Source of the DNA: a virus
Reading direction: 5' to 3' (one strand)
DNA length: 21,178 nt
Virus record (IMG/VR): IMGVR_UViG_3300032223_001668
Span: 1-21,178 of that record
The notes below the pieces were generated by a model, which saw only the letters and a program-made list of their open reading frames with translations, was not told the origin of the DNA and made no database searches. Both the position numbers and the translations under genes were made by a program. The number at the start of each line of letters is the position of its first letter. The stretch's first letter is position 1. Below are positions 1 to 8,027 of the stretch, piece after piece.

Positions 1-3000
1 CACCCTGTGAACCAGTGTAGCCTTGAATACCTTGAGAACCAACATAGCCGGTATCACCCTGTGATCCTGAATAACCTAAACCGCCTCGGCTACCTGTATA
101 ACCTGTATCGCCTTGGCTGCCGATGTAACCGATATCACCTTGGCTACCTGTGTAACCCGTATTGCCTCTAGAACCGGTGTAACCTGTAGTGCCTTGGCTA
201 CCTGTATAACCATGCGAACCTGTATAACCTAGATCACCTCGTGAACCAACATATCCTGTATCACCTTGAGAACCGACATATCCTGTATCACCTTGGCTGC
301 CTGTATAACCGATATTACCTTGATTACCTTGGCTGCCTGTATAACCAATATCACCTTGTGAACCGGTATAACCAATATTACCTTGATTACCCTTTGAACC
401 AGTGTAGCCTTGTAGACCTCGGTCACCTTGAGAACCAGTATAACCTAGGTCACCCTTGGAACCAGTGTAACCTATAACACCTTGATTACCTTGGCTACCT
501 GTATAACCAATATTACCTTGAGAACCTGTATAGCCGATATTACCTTGATCACCTTGTGAACCTGTGTAACCTAGAGGTCCAATCTCGCCTTGTGAACCGG
601 TATAACCAATATTACCTTGATTGCCCTTTGAACCAGTATAACCCTGTAAACCTTGGTCACCCTGTGAGCCAACATATCCTGTATCACCTTGTGATCCTGT
701 ATAACCAGCTGAACCTGTGTAACCTCTTGAACCTGTATAGCCAATAGAACCAGTGTAACCAATAGAACCTGTGTAACCAACAAATGGAATTGGAGCTGAC
801 CAATCGCCACTGGTATTACTGTTCTTGATGTAAAGATTACCTGTGTCTGTAGCTAGGTATGAGAAACCTGTATTTTGTGTGTCGTATGTTCCTCTACCAG
901 CCAATAGACCGCTTGCATTAACAGAGAAAGCTGCGCCCGTATCACCCTTAGAACCAGTATAACCTAAAGAACCTGTGTAGCCTAATGTACCCTGTGTTCC
1001 TTGACTACCTGTATAACCAATTACACCTTGGCTGCCAGAATAACCGAGATCACCCTTAGAACCAGTATAGCCAATTACACCTTGAGAACCCTGACTGCCT
1101 GTATAACCAATATTACCAACATCACCTTTAGAGCCTGTATAGCCTGATGCTCCTTGATCACCCTTAGAACCAGTGTAACCTATTACACCTTGATTACCTT
1201 GTGAACCTGTATAACCAATATTACCTTGGCTGCCTGTGTAACCTATATTGCCTTGAGAGCCTTGAGAACCAGTATAACCAACAGCACCTTGAGAACCTTG
1301 GCTGCCTGTATAACCTATTACACCCTGACTACCTGTGTAGCCAATTACACCTTGCGTTCCTTGGCTACCTGTATAACCAATAACACCCTGTGCGCCTTGC
1401 GAACCTGTATAACCAGTTGTACCTTGCGCTCCTTGGCTACCTGTATAACCAGCTGAACCTGTGTAACCTCTTGAACCTGTATAACCAATTACACCCTGTG
1501 TGCCTTGAGCGCCTTGTGATCCTGTGTAACCAGCTGTACCTTGCGTTCCTTGGCTGCCTGTATAACCTGTATTGCCTTGTGCGCCTTGGCTACCTGTGTA
1601 ACCGATGTTACCCTGAGAACCCTGAGAACCGGTGTAACCAATACCACCCTGTGAACCTTGGCTACCTGTGTAACCTAAAGCACCTTGAGCGCCTTGCGAT
1701 CCTGTATAACCGGAAATACCTTGGTCACCCTTAGAGCCTGTATAACCTGTTGGCCCTTGAGAACCTTGAGAACCAGTATAACCGGCAATACCTTGTGTGC
1801 CCTGTGAACCTTGAGGTCCTGTACTACCGGTATATCCAATTATGCCTTGAGATCCTGTGTATCCTGTGTCACCCTTAGAGCCGGTGTAACCAGCAGAACC
1901 CTGTGAACCCTGTGAACCTTGGCTACCTGTGTAACCGATACCACCTTGAGAACCTTGACTGCCTGTATATCCTGCACTACCAGCAGAACCGGTATAACCT
2001 ACGAATGGAATTGGATCAGACCAATCACCACTTGTATTACTATTCTTTATGTAAAGATTGCCTGTGTCTGTTGCTAGATATGCAAAACCTTTTGGTTGAG
2101 CATCATATGTGCTTTTAGCTGATAGAAGACCAGAAGCATCCACAGCAAATGAGGCGCCAGTATCACCTTTAGAACCTGTATAACCGACCGAACCTGTATA
2201 TCCTTTTGAGCCGGTATATCCTTGGTCACCCTTAGAACCCGTATAGCCTAATGATCCTGCATAGCCAGTATCACCCTTAGAACCTGTATAACCAGTAACA
2301 CCAGCTGAACCTGTATAACCTCTAGAACCCTGTGAACCAGTATAACCTAGATCACCTGAAGGACCGACGCTACCTGTATATCCTATTGGTCCTAAATTGC
2401 CTTGAGTACCAGGCGCACCATTTGTACCTGCATCACCTTTAGAACCTGTGTAACCTGTTGTGCCTTGGCTGCCTGTATAACCGCGTGAACCTATGTAACC
2501 AGCGGCGCCCTGTGAGCCAGTGTATCCTCTTGATCCTGCATAACCGGTATCGCCTTGTGGTCCTTGACTGCCTTGTGAACCTGTATAACCTCTAGAACCT
2601 GTGTAGCCTGAACCTTTTGAGCCTGTATAACCAATATCACCCTGATCACCCTGACTACCTGTATAACCTAGATCACCTTGGCTACCTGTGTAACCAATGT
2701 CACCTTTAGAACCAGAATAGCCCATTGGGCCTCTATTGCCTGTAGGTCCTTGAGAACCTGAGTAGCCACGATCACCTTGTGATCCTGTATAGCCTCTAGA
2801 GCCTGTATAACCAATAGATCCTGTATAACCTATATTACCTTGAGTTCCCTGCGAACCTGTGTAACCTTTAGAACCTGTGTAACCTGCGGGACCAGGTGTT
2901 GTTGATGCCGATCCTGTATAGCCTGCTGAACCTGTGTAACCTTTAGAACCTACATATCCGCTGCCTGTAGAATCTGCCAACATAACAATGTCGTTGGCAG

Positions 3001-3118
3001 AATTTTTGTAGTAAAGTTTACCGTCAGTATAGTTGAGCGCAAGCTCTCCATACTCTAGATTGGTCGGAGCATTATTGGCTGTACCAGAATTTTTGATGAT
3101 TATTGTTGTATTAGACAA
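1..3118 (-). CDS. Collagen-like repeat fibre protein (3' end outside window)
   Basis: An uninterrupted frame of about 1,039 codons runs off the left edge, so the C-terminus is missing. The start is TTG at 3118, directly after the TAA of the upstream gene, with GGGGGA nine bases before it; no ATG fits better. The N-terminus (SNTTIIIKNSGTANNAPTNL, then EYGELALNYTDGKLYYKN) resembles the head or shaft-attachment region of phage tail-fibre proteins. From about residue 60 it is almost entirely Gly-X-Y: GYTGSQGDI, GYTGSKG, GYTGSAG and variants in 6- and 9-residue periods. Such repeats form collagen-like triple helices in phage fibres (family knowledge). Two near-identical 53-residue non-collagen modules interrupt it. 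Likely a trimeric tail or capsid fibre that contacts the host; the exact virion position is inferred. It closes a translationally tight run with the two small genes upstream. Confidence 0.9.
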   Translation of the reverse strand, partial: MSNTTIIIKNSGTANNAPTNLEYGELALNYTDGKLYYKNSANDIVMLADSTGSGYVGSKGYTGSAGYTGSASTTPGPAGYTGSKGYTGSQGTQGNIGYTGSIGYTGSRGYTGSQGDRGYSGSQGPTGNRGPMGYSGSKGDIGYTGSQGDLGYTGSQGDQGDIGYTGSKGSGYTGSRGYTGSQGSQGPQGDTGYAGSRGYTGSQGAAGYIGSRGYTGSQGTTGYTGSKGDAGTNGAPGTQGNLGPIGYTGSVGPSGDLGYTGSQGSRGYTGSAGVTGYTGSKGDTGYAGSLGYTGSKGDQGYTGSKGYTGSVGYTGSKGDTGASFAVDASGLLSAKSTYDAQPKGFAYLATDTGNLYIKNSNTSGDWSDPIPFVGYTGSAGSAGYTGSQGSQGGIGYTGSQGSQGSQGSAGYTGSKGDTGYTGSQGIIGYTGSTGPQGSQGTQGIAGYTGSQGSQGPTGYTGSKGDQGISGYTGSQGAQGALGYTGSQGSQGGIGYTGSQGSQGNIGYTGSQGAQGNTGYTGSQGTQGTAGYTGSQGAQGTQGVIGYTGSRGYTGSAGYTGSQGAQGTTGYTGSQGAQGVIGYTGSQGTQGVIGYTGSQGVIGYTGSQGSQGAVGYTGSQGSQGNIGYTGSQGNIGYTGSQGNQGVIGYTGSKGDQGASGYTGSKGDVGNIGYTGSQGSQGVIGYTGSKGDLGYSGSQGVIGYTGSQGTQGTLGYTGSLGYTGSKGDTGAAFSVNASGLLAGRGTYDTQNTGFSYLATDTGNLYIKNSNTSGDWSAPIPFVGYTGSIGYTGSIGYTGSRGYTGSAGYTGSQGDTGYVGSQGDQGLQGYTGSKGNQGNIGYTGSQGEIGPLGYTGSQGDQGNIGYTGSQGNIGYTGSQGNQGVIGYTGSKGDLGYTGSQGDRGLQGYTGSKGNQGNIGYTGSQGDIGYTGSQGNQGNIGYTGSQGDTGYVGSQGDTGYVGSRGDLGYTGSHGYTGSQGTTGYTGSRGNTGYTGSQGDIGYIGSQGDTGYTGSRGGLGYSGSQGDTGYVGSQGIQGYTGSQG
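779..937 (-). repeat. Fibre module copy 2 (53 codons, non-collagen)
   Basis: This in-frame stretch encodes a compact non-collagen module ending TGNLYIKNSNTSGDWSAPIP. It begins FSVNASGLLAGRGTYD and carries the YLATDTGNLYIK core seen in many phage tail-fibre proteins. It closely matches the module at 2000-2158 and is spaced from it by 1,221 bases (407 codons). It probably forms a trimeric knob between triple-helical segments. Confidence 0.8.
2000..2158 (-). repeat. Fibre module copy 1 (53 codons, non-collagen)
   Basis: This in-frame module begins FAVDASGLLSAKSTYDAQ, contains GFAYLATDTGNLYIKNSNTS and ends GDWSDPIPFVG. It differs from the copy at 779-937 at a minority of residues, mostly in the first half. 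The two copies divide the visible shaft into at least three collagen-like segments of different length. Confidence 0.8.
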
Positions 3119-3129
3119 TTAGAATGTTC
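3116..3129 (-). promoter_or_regulatory. Ribosome binding site deciding a TTG start
   Basis: On the minus strand a GGGGGA tract lies inside the last codons of the 69-residue gene, nine bases before TTG, and the upstream stop TAA touches the TTG. The conserved-looking N-terminal sequence begins immediately, which supports TTG as the true start of the fibre gene. Confidence 0.6.
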
Positions 3130-3328
3130 CCCCGTTTAGAACCGGCAGCTGTTTAGCCACAAACTTTTCTCTAACCGAATCATAAACTAGAACATCATTA
3201 TTTGCTACGCCAGTTATATCTATCTCTTGAATTTGACCTAGTGAGTTTAAAGGAGGATTTACACCCATTGTTCTAATAGATATGTTTCTATTGACACTAT
3301 CTTTATATACTCTGACTGTGGTGGACAT
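3119..3328 (-). CDS. Small conserved phage protein (69 aa), structural context
   Basis: I do not recognise a named family. The protein has 69 residues, a basic N-terminus (MSTTVRVYKDSVNRNISIRT) and a middle with the flavour of fibre-adjacent proteins (DITGVANNDVLVYDS). No membrane segment or cysteine is present. Its ATG shares one base with the stop of the upstream gene (TAATG), and its stop abuts the TTG of the collagen-like fibre. It is therefore probably co-translated with the fibre and may be a fibre connector or assembly partner (inference from position). Confidence 0.7.
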   Translation of the reverse strand: MSTTVRVYKDSVNRNISIRTMGVNPPLNSLGQIQEIDITGVANNDVLVYDSVREKFVAKQLPVLNGGTF

Positions 3329-3666
3329 TATCTTGTTACTCCAGGTGTGACTGTTATAATTCCTTCAAGGATTCTAGTAACAACATTAGCTGTATCTTGC
3401 ATCTCCACATCGAAAACATAACGACCTGCTTTTATATTGGCTGTATTGGATGCACCTAGTGACATTTCTACAATACCATATTCAGGATCAATTATTGAGC
3501 AAACAATATTTGCTGTAGCATTGGTTGAATAGTATGATCTACGCATTTGACTACGAATAATATAACCACTAATATTGACATTAGCGTTTGTTGAATCATC
3601 ATTTAATGTGATTGTATTTGTAAATGTTGTACCTTGATCAACATACAATTCTACGAAAGCAGCCAT
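3328..3666 (-). CDS. Beta-rich small virion-type protein (112 aa)
   Basis: The 112-residue protein is rich in Thr, Asn, Ile and Val with alternating hydrophobic patterns (FTNTITL, NISGYIIRSQMRRS, GRYVFDVEM, GIITVTPG), which suggests a beta-sandwich. The pattern (a 'gttftnti' strand, an 'IRsqmR' strand, and a 'G.y.fDve' strand) resembles small baseplate or neck-associated proteins found near fibre genes in T4-like marine phages. Both ends overlap neighbours by one base (TAATG), so it is translationally coupled to the AT-rich gene upstream and the 69-residue gene downstream. The function is not established from sequence. Confidence 0.7.
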   Translation of the reverse strand: MAAFVELYVDQGTTFTNTITLNDDSTNANVNISGYIIRSQMRRSYYSTNATANIVCSIIDPEYGIVEMSLGASNTANIKAGRYVFDVEMQDTANVVTRILEGIITVTPGVTR

Positions 3667-4052
3667 TAGATATCTCTTAACCTTTTAGATACGAATAAGT
3701 CTATTGAAATTTCTTTCGAATAGATATGAGTATTTTTTATTTTCCCTACATACTTAGGCATAAAATTTAGAAAGATCAGAAAAGTTTTCAAAATATCATA
3801 ATCACATTCATCCATTTTATAGAATAACATTTTTACCGTATGTTCAACACTAAAAACATTTGAAAGAACGATTATGTGATTTAGTATCAATCGTTCTTTC
3901 AACTCACCTGTTATTCTATACCTTTTGATCAATCTCTTGACATATTTCAATCTTTTCAAGTCTTCTTCAAACTCACTAAGAATACAGTTTGGCTTATCAT
4001 AAGCTTTGGCTGCATATATCATAAAGTTGTCATCATTCAAATCATCAATCAT
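3666..4052 (-). CDS. Conserved T4-like phage protein, unknown function (128 aa)
   Basis: This is a 128-residue, AT-rich, Lys/Ile/Phe-rich protein. The N-terminal pattern NDDNFMIYAAKAYDKPNC, followed by EFEEDLKRLKYVKRLIKRY and ELKERLILNHIIVLSNVFS, matches a small family I recall from cyanophage- and pelagiphage-type T4-like genomes (recall, not a search). The whole is predicted helical, with no catalytic motif seen. The ATG overlaps the upstream stop by four bases (ATGA) and the stop overlaps the next start by one base. The family is usually next to neck or baseplate genes, so a structural or assembly role is possible. Confidence 0.75.
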   Translation of the reverse strand: MIDDLNDDNFMIYAAKAYDKPNCILSEFEEDLKRLKYVKRLIKRYRITGELKERLILNHIIVLSNVFSVEHTVKMLFYKMDECDYDILKTFLIFLNFMPKYVGKIKNTHIYSKEISIDLFVSKRLRDI

Positions 4053-4357
4053 GTTCTACTTACAACTTTTACCTTCTTATTACCATCTTTTGGATTTAAA
4101 TCATTACCTTCAATCTCAGCATGTAAATCCATATGATCGTTAACCCAATTCTGAACCAAATTCACCACTTGAAGTTGTTCACCTGATGTTTGAGCTATCC
4201 ACCCATCATTTACACCAGGTGCACCACCTCCAGCTTCGCCAGTAACGGCACCAAGACCTCTCACACCACCATAAGAAGCAAAATTAGTTTCGTCTAACTT
4301 TTTTTTTTCGCCATTTCTATACCTTTGGCTCTCTTGGCTGCAATGCCTTTGAGCCAC
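4049..4357 (-). CDS. Small phage protein entered by GTG start or -1 slippage (102-codon frame)
   Basis: The open frame starts with GTG at 4357, but its first ~19 codons overlap the preceding gene and have no visible ribosome binding site. The convincing protein begins KKKLDETNFASYGGVRGLGA and continues through GEAGGGAPGVNDGW to QLQVVNLVQNWVNDHMDLHA. Just upstream, ATG at 4314 with AAAGG seven bases before it reads Met-Ala-Lys-Lys-Lys in the other frame, then meets a run of ten A. A -1 shift on that run gives MAKKKKLDETNFASYGG, the natural-looking N-terminus. Either the run is a programmed slip site or one base is miscounted. The protein is small, Gly-rich in the middle and probably virion-associated; the function is unknown. 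Its stop overlaps the next ATG (ATGA). Confidence 0.65.
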   Translation of the reverse strand: MAQRHCSQESQRYRNGEKKKLDETNFASYGGVRGLGAVTGEAGGGAPGVNDGWIAQTSGEQLQVVNLVQNWVNDHMDLHAEIEGNDLNPKDGNKKVKVVSRT

Positions 4358-6225
4358 TTAGATTCATCTTTAAAACTTTTGCGAGATTCTTTAGAACGAC
4401 CTGTATCAGCAGCTTCTCTATCGGATAATTCAGCCTGTCTTTCGGCAGACTTCTTATCAAATTCAGCCTTCTTGGTATATCTGGCCTTTAGCTTATTTGA
4501 AAGTTCTTGAATAACTTCTTCTTTGGTCAGCTTGTCAGTAGCCTTGGCAATACCTTCACGGCGCTTCCATGACTTCTTAAACATCTTGTCAGCGAAAGCA
4601 CTGTCTTTACGACCTTGCTGATAACCAGAATAATCTTGGTTCTTCTTACGGTTATCTTCTTCTTTGTTCGCTCTCTCAGCATAACGACCAGTTGCAGCAG
4701 ACTTAGTTGCTACATCGTGCGAAGCCTTCTTGATATATGAACCAAGTGTCTTCTTTGATAGTTCTTGAATGTTTTCTTCTTTCAAAGAACCTTTCATCTT
4801 CAAATATTCAGAAGCAGCAGTCTTTTTTTCAGATGCTTTATCTTTCTGTTTTTGAACGCGAGCTAGATAATCTTTACTATGTTCACCCTTTGATTCTGAT
4901 TTAGAAAGATCAGGAAGAACACGACCTTCTGGAAGATTTGACTTACCGTGCTTACCAAGTCTTGACTTGATTACACTGGCATTGGTCTTTTGATCCTGCT
5001 TATTAGCCACACCACTCTTAGTAACTCTCATTTTATTAGTTTTTGAAAGAACATTTGTGAGAGGATCTGACTTTGCCTTTTCTGCTGATCTAGTAGCAGG
5101 AGTTGATGGCTTACCGTAGGCTGCGCGTTCAGCATGTTCACCAGCCTTTTTACCATGCTTTTTTTCAATAGAGGCTTTAATTCTGTCACCTTGATCGTGA
5201 ACTTTATCGCCGTAGTTATAATCAGCATCAACATCTCTGGTCGCAGCATATGCTTTTATTTTAGTCTTTAGACTAATTTCATCAAGCTGTTCTTCTTCTT
5301 TTAGCTTACCAACTTCAGACTCAAGCCACTTCTTTCTAACGGCTCTTGTTAGAGTTGCATGTGCTGCGGCTGTCTTTGATGGCTTTTCAAGACGCTTCTT
5401 ATTTACCTTACCAACCAACTCGGCTGATAACTCATTGAGCTTTGACTGCTTATCATCCATTTGCTGCTCCGGTGAAAGGTTTAGTTCATTCAGTTTCTTG
5501 ATAACTTTAGCTGCGATAGCCATAGGTTGATTTGAACCAGGAGTAATCTTAGGGCCAGTCTCAGCACCAGCAAATCTCAAACCTGAGTGAACATTTTCGT
5601 CCTTATCAGAACTGCCGTCTTTTGGTTCATCACCTCTTTCAAGGTGAGCTTTCATCTTGTCTCTGTTTTCACCTTTCAACATATCAGGTGTATCAAAACC
5701 TGTAGCTATTACAGGCTGATTAGAGCCGGGGGTGTGTCTTGGTCCAGTTTCAGGCATAAATGGGTGGACATGATGACCTTCATGCTCCTCATTTAGCTCA
5801 TCTTCAAGATCAGATAGAACATCTTTCAATTCATCTTGATCTAAAATTTCGCAGAACACATCGAACATGCCGTTATCTGACATATTATATTCGAAGTAAA
5901 CTGTGAAATCTGATGGAGGAGTCGTTACGACTTGGCCGTCTTCTGTTTGACCAATCTTGACACCAAACTGGTTTACAGGGAACATTGCTGTTCCCGAATC
6001 ACCTTCTAGAAAGCTATGGCCTGGTAGAAAGATATGATAAGAAGCAAGTGTGCGTCTTATTCTTTCAAGAGCCACATATGGAGTTACGAACCTGCAACGA
6101 GTGGCGCTGGCAATAATACCATTGATATTATCTCGAACCGCACTATCACTTATATCAACGCTACCGCTCTTAACATTGGCGCTCTGAACAATTTCTTCTT
6201 TTATAAAGCTCTTAAACTTTTTCAT
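4294..6225 (-). CDS. Large Lys/Glu-rich probable internal head protein (643 aa)
   Basis: ATG 6225 has GAGGA seven bases upstream. Residues 1-10 (MKKFKSFIKE) resemble a T4 capsid-targeting peptide with an [I/L]xE cleavage site at residue 10. Residues ~15-145 form the one globular-looking domain (RDNINGIIASATRCRFVTPY, FLEGDSGTAMFPVNQFGVKI, VYFEYNMSDNGMFDVF), a conserved N-terminus I recall from T4-like marine phages. Then follow an acidic-to-His segment and a duplicated ETGP(R/K)xTPGSNQP motif (159-171, 222-234). Long charged helices follow, with [L/I]xE-[L/I]S modules at ~265, 314, 487 and 572. Composition suggests a DNA-binding or scaffold-like internal head protein. The C-terminus ends at an A10 run shared with the next gene. 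Confidence 0.8.
   Translation of the reverse strand: MKKFKSFIKEEIVQSANVKSGSVDISDSAVRDNINGIIASATRCRFVTPYVALERIRRTLASYHIFLPGHSFLEGDSGTAMFPVNQFGVKIGQTEDGQVVTTPPSDFTVYFEYNMSDNGMFDVFCEILDQDELKDVLSDLEDELNEEHEGHHVHPFMPETGPRHTPGSNQPVIATGFDTPDMLKGENRDKMKAHLERGDEPKDGSSDKDENVHSGLRFAGAETGPKITPGSNQPMAIAAKVIKKLNELNLSPEQQMDDKQSKLNELSAELVGKVNKKRLEKPSKTAAAHATLTRAVRKKWLESEVGKLKEEEQLDEISLKTKIKAYAATRDVDADYNYGDKVHDQGDRIKASIEKKHGKKAGEHAERAAYGKPSTPATRSAEKAKSDPLTNVLSKTNKMRVTKSGVANKQDQKTNASVIKSRLGKHGKSNLPEGRVLPDLSKSESKGEHSKDYLARVQKQKDKASEKKTAASEYLKMKGSLKEENIQELSKKTLGSYIKKASHDVATKSAATGRYAERANKEEDNRKKNQDYSGYQQGRKDSAFADKMFKKSWKRREGIAKATDKLTKEEVIQELSNKLKARYTKKAEFDKKSAERQAELSDREAADTGRSKESRKSFKDESKWLKGIAAKRAKGIEMAKKKS
4299..4308 (-). 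promoter_or_regulatory. A10 slippery run, candidate -1 frameshift site
   Basis: Ten consecutive A (minus strand) follow ATG-GCG at 4314-4309. In the frame of the 643-residue gene this reads AAA-AAA-AAA-AGT-TAG and stops. Shifted by -1 it reads AAA-AAG-TTA-GAC and enters the downstream conserved protein. A-AAA-AAA is a known type of slippery heptamer for bacterial ribosomes and polymerases. A homopolymer miscount in the assembly would look the same. Confidence 0.5.
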
Positions 6226-6242
6226 TTATAATTCCTCAGGTT

Positions 6243-6266
6243 ATAATGGGGGCGAACCCCCATTAT
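6243..6266 (-). terminator. Intercistronic hairpin with UUCG loop
   Basis: A perfect 10-bp stem (6243-6252 with 6257-6266) encloses a four-base loop that reads UUCG on the minus strand, with five G-C pairs next to the loop. It starts at the stop codon of the Ig-like protein gene and ends just before the ribosome binding site of the 643-residue gene. No U tract follows, so it may act as an mRNA-stability or attenuation hairpin rather than a full terminator. T4 uses UUCG-capped hairpins in similar places. Confidence 0.6.
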
Positions 6267-6913
6267 TATACTACAGTGATTCGTGCGTTTGCAGAGTAGA
6301 TAGTATTTGCACCAGTTGCAGTTACGATTACGCGGAAGTTGTTTGCGTTCAGCGTTGCATTGTTCGAGATTGACAATGTTGCTGTCGTATTGCCATTTGC
6401 AGACTGGAATATACCAGTGTTTGCAATATCTGCCCATGTCTGTGAAGATGGACCACCGTCTTTCTGCCACTTGTAGCTGATTGTAGCACCAGATGGTACA
6501 GAAGAAGCAACAACTATGAAGTTGACAGCATTTGATGTGCCAAGAGTTGAGCTTACTGGCTGTGTAGAAATTACGAGTCTATAATCAGGGAACTGAGTAT
6601 CATCAGAACCGTCGCCTGTCATTGAACCCATAGCTACGAGAGTTTCATAGAAGATACGACCTGCACGGCCACCTGTACCTTCTCTACGAAGAACCCAACC
6701 AGCATGAGTAGGTTTTGCTGTATTTGAAGCTCTTTGTTCGTTAGTGTCAACACCAAACTGGCCTATAATAGCATTTGTAATAAAAGCGTTTGCTGTTGTG
6801 TTTTCGTATAGTGATACTGCGTTAGCAGATGTTGGTGATTTGTTTAGTTGAGATGCTGCCCATATAACTGAGTTGGCAGCATTATCAACATTACCCCATT
6901 GTGGTCTTGCCAT
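6266..6913 (-). CDS. Virion protein with C-terminal Ig-like domain (215 aa)
   Basis: ATG 6913 has AGGAGC before it. Residues 1-100 (RPQWGNVDNAANSVIWAAS, AHAGWVLRREGTGGRAGRIF-like core) match N-terminal regions I recall from small structural proteins of T4-like phages of marine bacteria. Residues ~113-215 form an Ig-like beta-sandwich: ISTQPVSS, NFIVVAS, ISYKWQKDGG with the core Trp, TTATLSISN and FRVIVTATGAN. There is no cysteine pair, as is usual for phage Ig-like domains. Such domains decorate capsids, tails and fibres and are thought to bind surface polysaccharide weakly. A hairpin follows the stop codon, and a candidate late promoter lies 22-29 bases before the start, so the gene may be expressed strongly on its own. 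Confidence 0.8.
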   Translation of the reverse strand: MARPQWGNVDNAANSVIWAASQLNKSPTSANAVSLYENTTANAFITNAIIGQFGVDTNEQRASNTAKPTHAGWVLRREGTGGRAGRIFYETLVAMGSMTGDGSDDTQFPDYRLVISTQPVSSTLGTSNAVNFIVVASSVPSGATISYKWQKDGGPSSQTWADIANTGIFQSANGNTTATLSISNNATLNANNFRVIVTATGANTIYSANARITVV

Positions 6914-6934
6914 TTTAGATTGCTCCTGTTCTTA

Positions 6935-6942
6935 TATTTATT
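6935..6942 (-). promoter_or_regulatory. Candidate T4-type late promoter (AATAAATA)
   Basis: The minus strand reads AATAAATA, one mismatch from the T4 late -10 TATAAATA. It overlaps the stop codon of the upstream gene and lies 22 bases before the ATG of the Ig-like protein. AT-rich stretches make chance matches possible. Confidence 0.35.
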
Positions 6943-8027
6943 TAGTGATATCCGGTTAATTCTGGTTTTGTAGGTTGCATGGTTATAGTTTCACCATTTT
7001 TACCTGTTGATGTGCTGCCTAGGGGCTGCTCTTTCTTCTTTTCCATAACTTTCTTTTTGACCATTTTTGTAGCTTCTTCAGCATAGGTCGCTGGTGATCT
7101 CTTTTGATTACCACCCCAATTTCTGCTACCTTTATGAAGTTCTGTCTTAAATACAGTTTTCTTAGGATTATATCTTGGTCCTAGACCTGGATTAGCATTG
7201 TCTATTGCTTCTTCCATTTCTTCTTTTTTAGCTTCAGCAATAAACTGATTTCTAACAAACTGTTCAAAGCTTTCACTATAGACACCAGTTGTCTTTAACT
7301 TTGATGGTGAAGAATACTTTTCACCTTTAACATTAGTCTGATATTCTTTACCATTATAGGTAAATTTACCGCCAGCGCCGCCAGATTCTTTACGAGCAGC
7401 AGCAAAGGCCTGAGAGAATGTTTGGTTTTGTGCGGCCGCTCTAGCGCCAGGTGCTTCGATTGTTGATCCGCGACCTGAACCAACTTCTTTACTTGGAGGT
7501 GTTGTTGGTGTAAGACCTGCTTCCTTGTCGCTCTTTTCAATTTCAGCGGCTTTAGCCTGCTTGACTTCATCTGGAATTTTACTGTCAGTACCACCAATGC
7601 CTTTGGCTGTAGATATATCAGTCTTTGCGATAACACCTTTATCAACAGCAACGGCACCTGGTGTATTAACAGCCGATGGTGGTCCCGCCGCATCATCGGC
7701 TGGTGTACCACCAATATTACCAATAGCTTGTCTCAGAGAACCACGCATAGCAGGTGCGGCAGGCGCAGGCCCAGAAGCCGTTGAAGGTGCTTCAGGTGGT
7801 TTATCTGAAGGTCCTGAAGCTGTTGATGGAGCCTGTGCGGGCGCTGGTTCTGGACCTTTTGCTGTACCTGCATTAGCATCAGGATTTGGAGCTGGTGCAT
7901 CTGCCTTTTTGCTACCGCCTGTTAGCCAATCTAGAAAACCCTCATTAGTGAGATCGGTTCTACCCATCTTCTTCTTGAGTTCTTCCATTACTGAATCAGT
8001 AGTAATTTTTTTCTTTAATGTCTTCAT
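6942..8027 (-). CDS. Ala/Pro-rich phage protein with FSQAF...GKEY motif (361 aa)
   Basis: ATG 8027 overlaps the upstream stop by one base (TAATG). Residues 1-35 are basic-helical (MKTLKKKITTDSVMEELKKK). Residues 40-200 are low-complexity and rich in Ala, Pro, Gly and Ser, with APSTASGP repeated at 66 and 80. Residues ~203-232 carry TFSQAFAAARKESGG followed by KFTYNGKEYQTN, a short module I recall from internal or low-complexity proteins of many phages. Residues 253-265 (FEQFVRNQFIAEA) resemble the T4 capsid-targeting peptide but are internal. The C-terminal third is basic (TKMVKKKVMEKKKEQP). No enzyme motif was seen. The composition is that of a flexible internal virion protein or linker; the function is not established. 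Confidence 0.75.
   Translation of the reverse strand: MKTLKKKITTDSVMEELKKKMGRTDLTNEGFLDWLTGGSKKADAPAPNPDANAGTAKGPEPAPAQAPSTASGPSDKPPEAPSTASGPAPAAPAMRGSLRQAIGNIGGTPADDAAGPPSAVNTPGAVAVDKGVIAKTDISTAKGIGGTDSKIPDEVKQAKAAEIEKSDKEAGLTPTTPPSKEVGSGRGSTIEAPGARAAAQNQTFSQAFAAARKESGGAGGKFTYNGKEYQTNVKGEKYSSPSKLKTTGVYSESFEQFVRNQFIAEAKKEEMEEAIDNANPGLGPRYNPKKTVFKTELHKGSRNWGGNQKRSPATYAEEATKMVKKKVMEKKKEQPLGSTSTGKNGETITMQPTKPELTGYH

Noticed and set aside
241-1734. Several plus- and minus-strand open frames inside the repeat region (for example 1390-1734 plus, 571-810 minus)
   Set aside because: They are other-frame readings of the collagen-like repeat; their proteins simply echo the 18- and 27-base DNA period.
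1-3000. CRISPR array from the regular short repeats
   Set aside because: The repeats are in frame, vary at codon third positions, and encode Gly-X-Y; there are no unique spacers of constant length.
6222-6470. 82-codon minus-strand frame
   Set aside because: It is a shifted reading of the Ig-like domain; it would also read through the UUCG hairpin.
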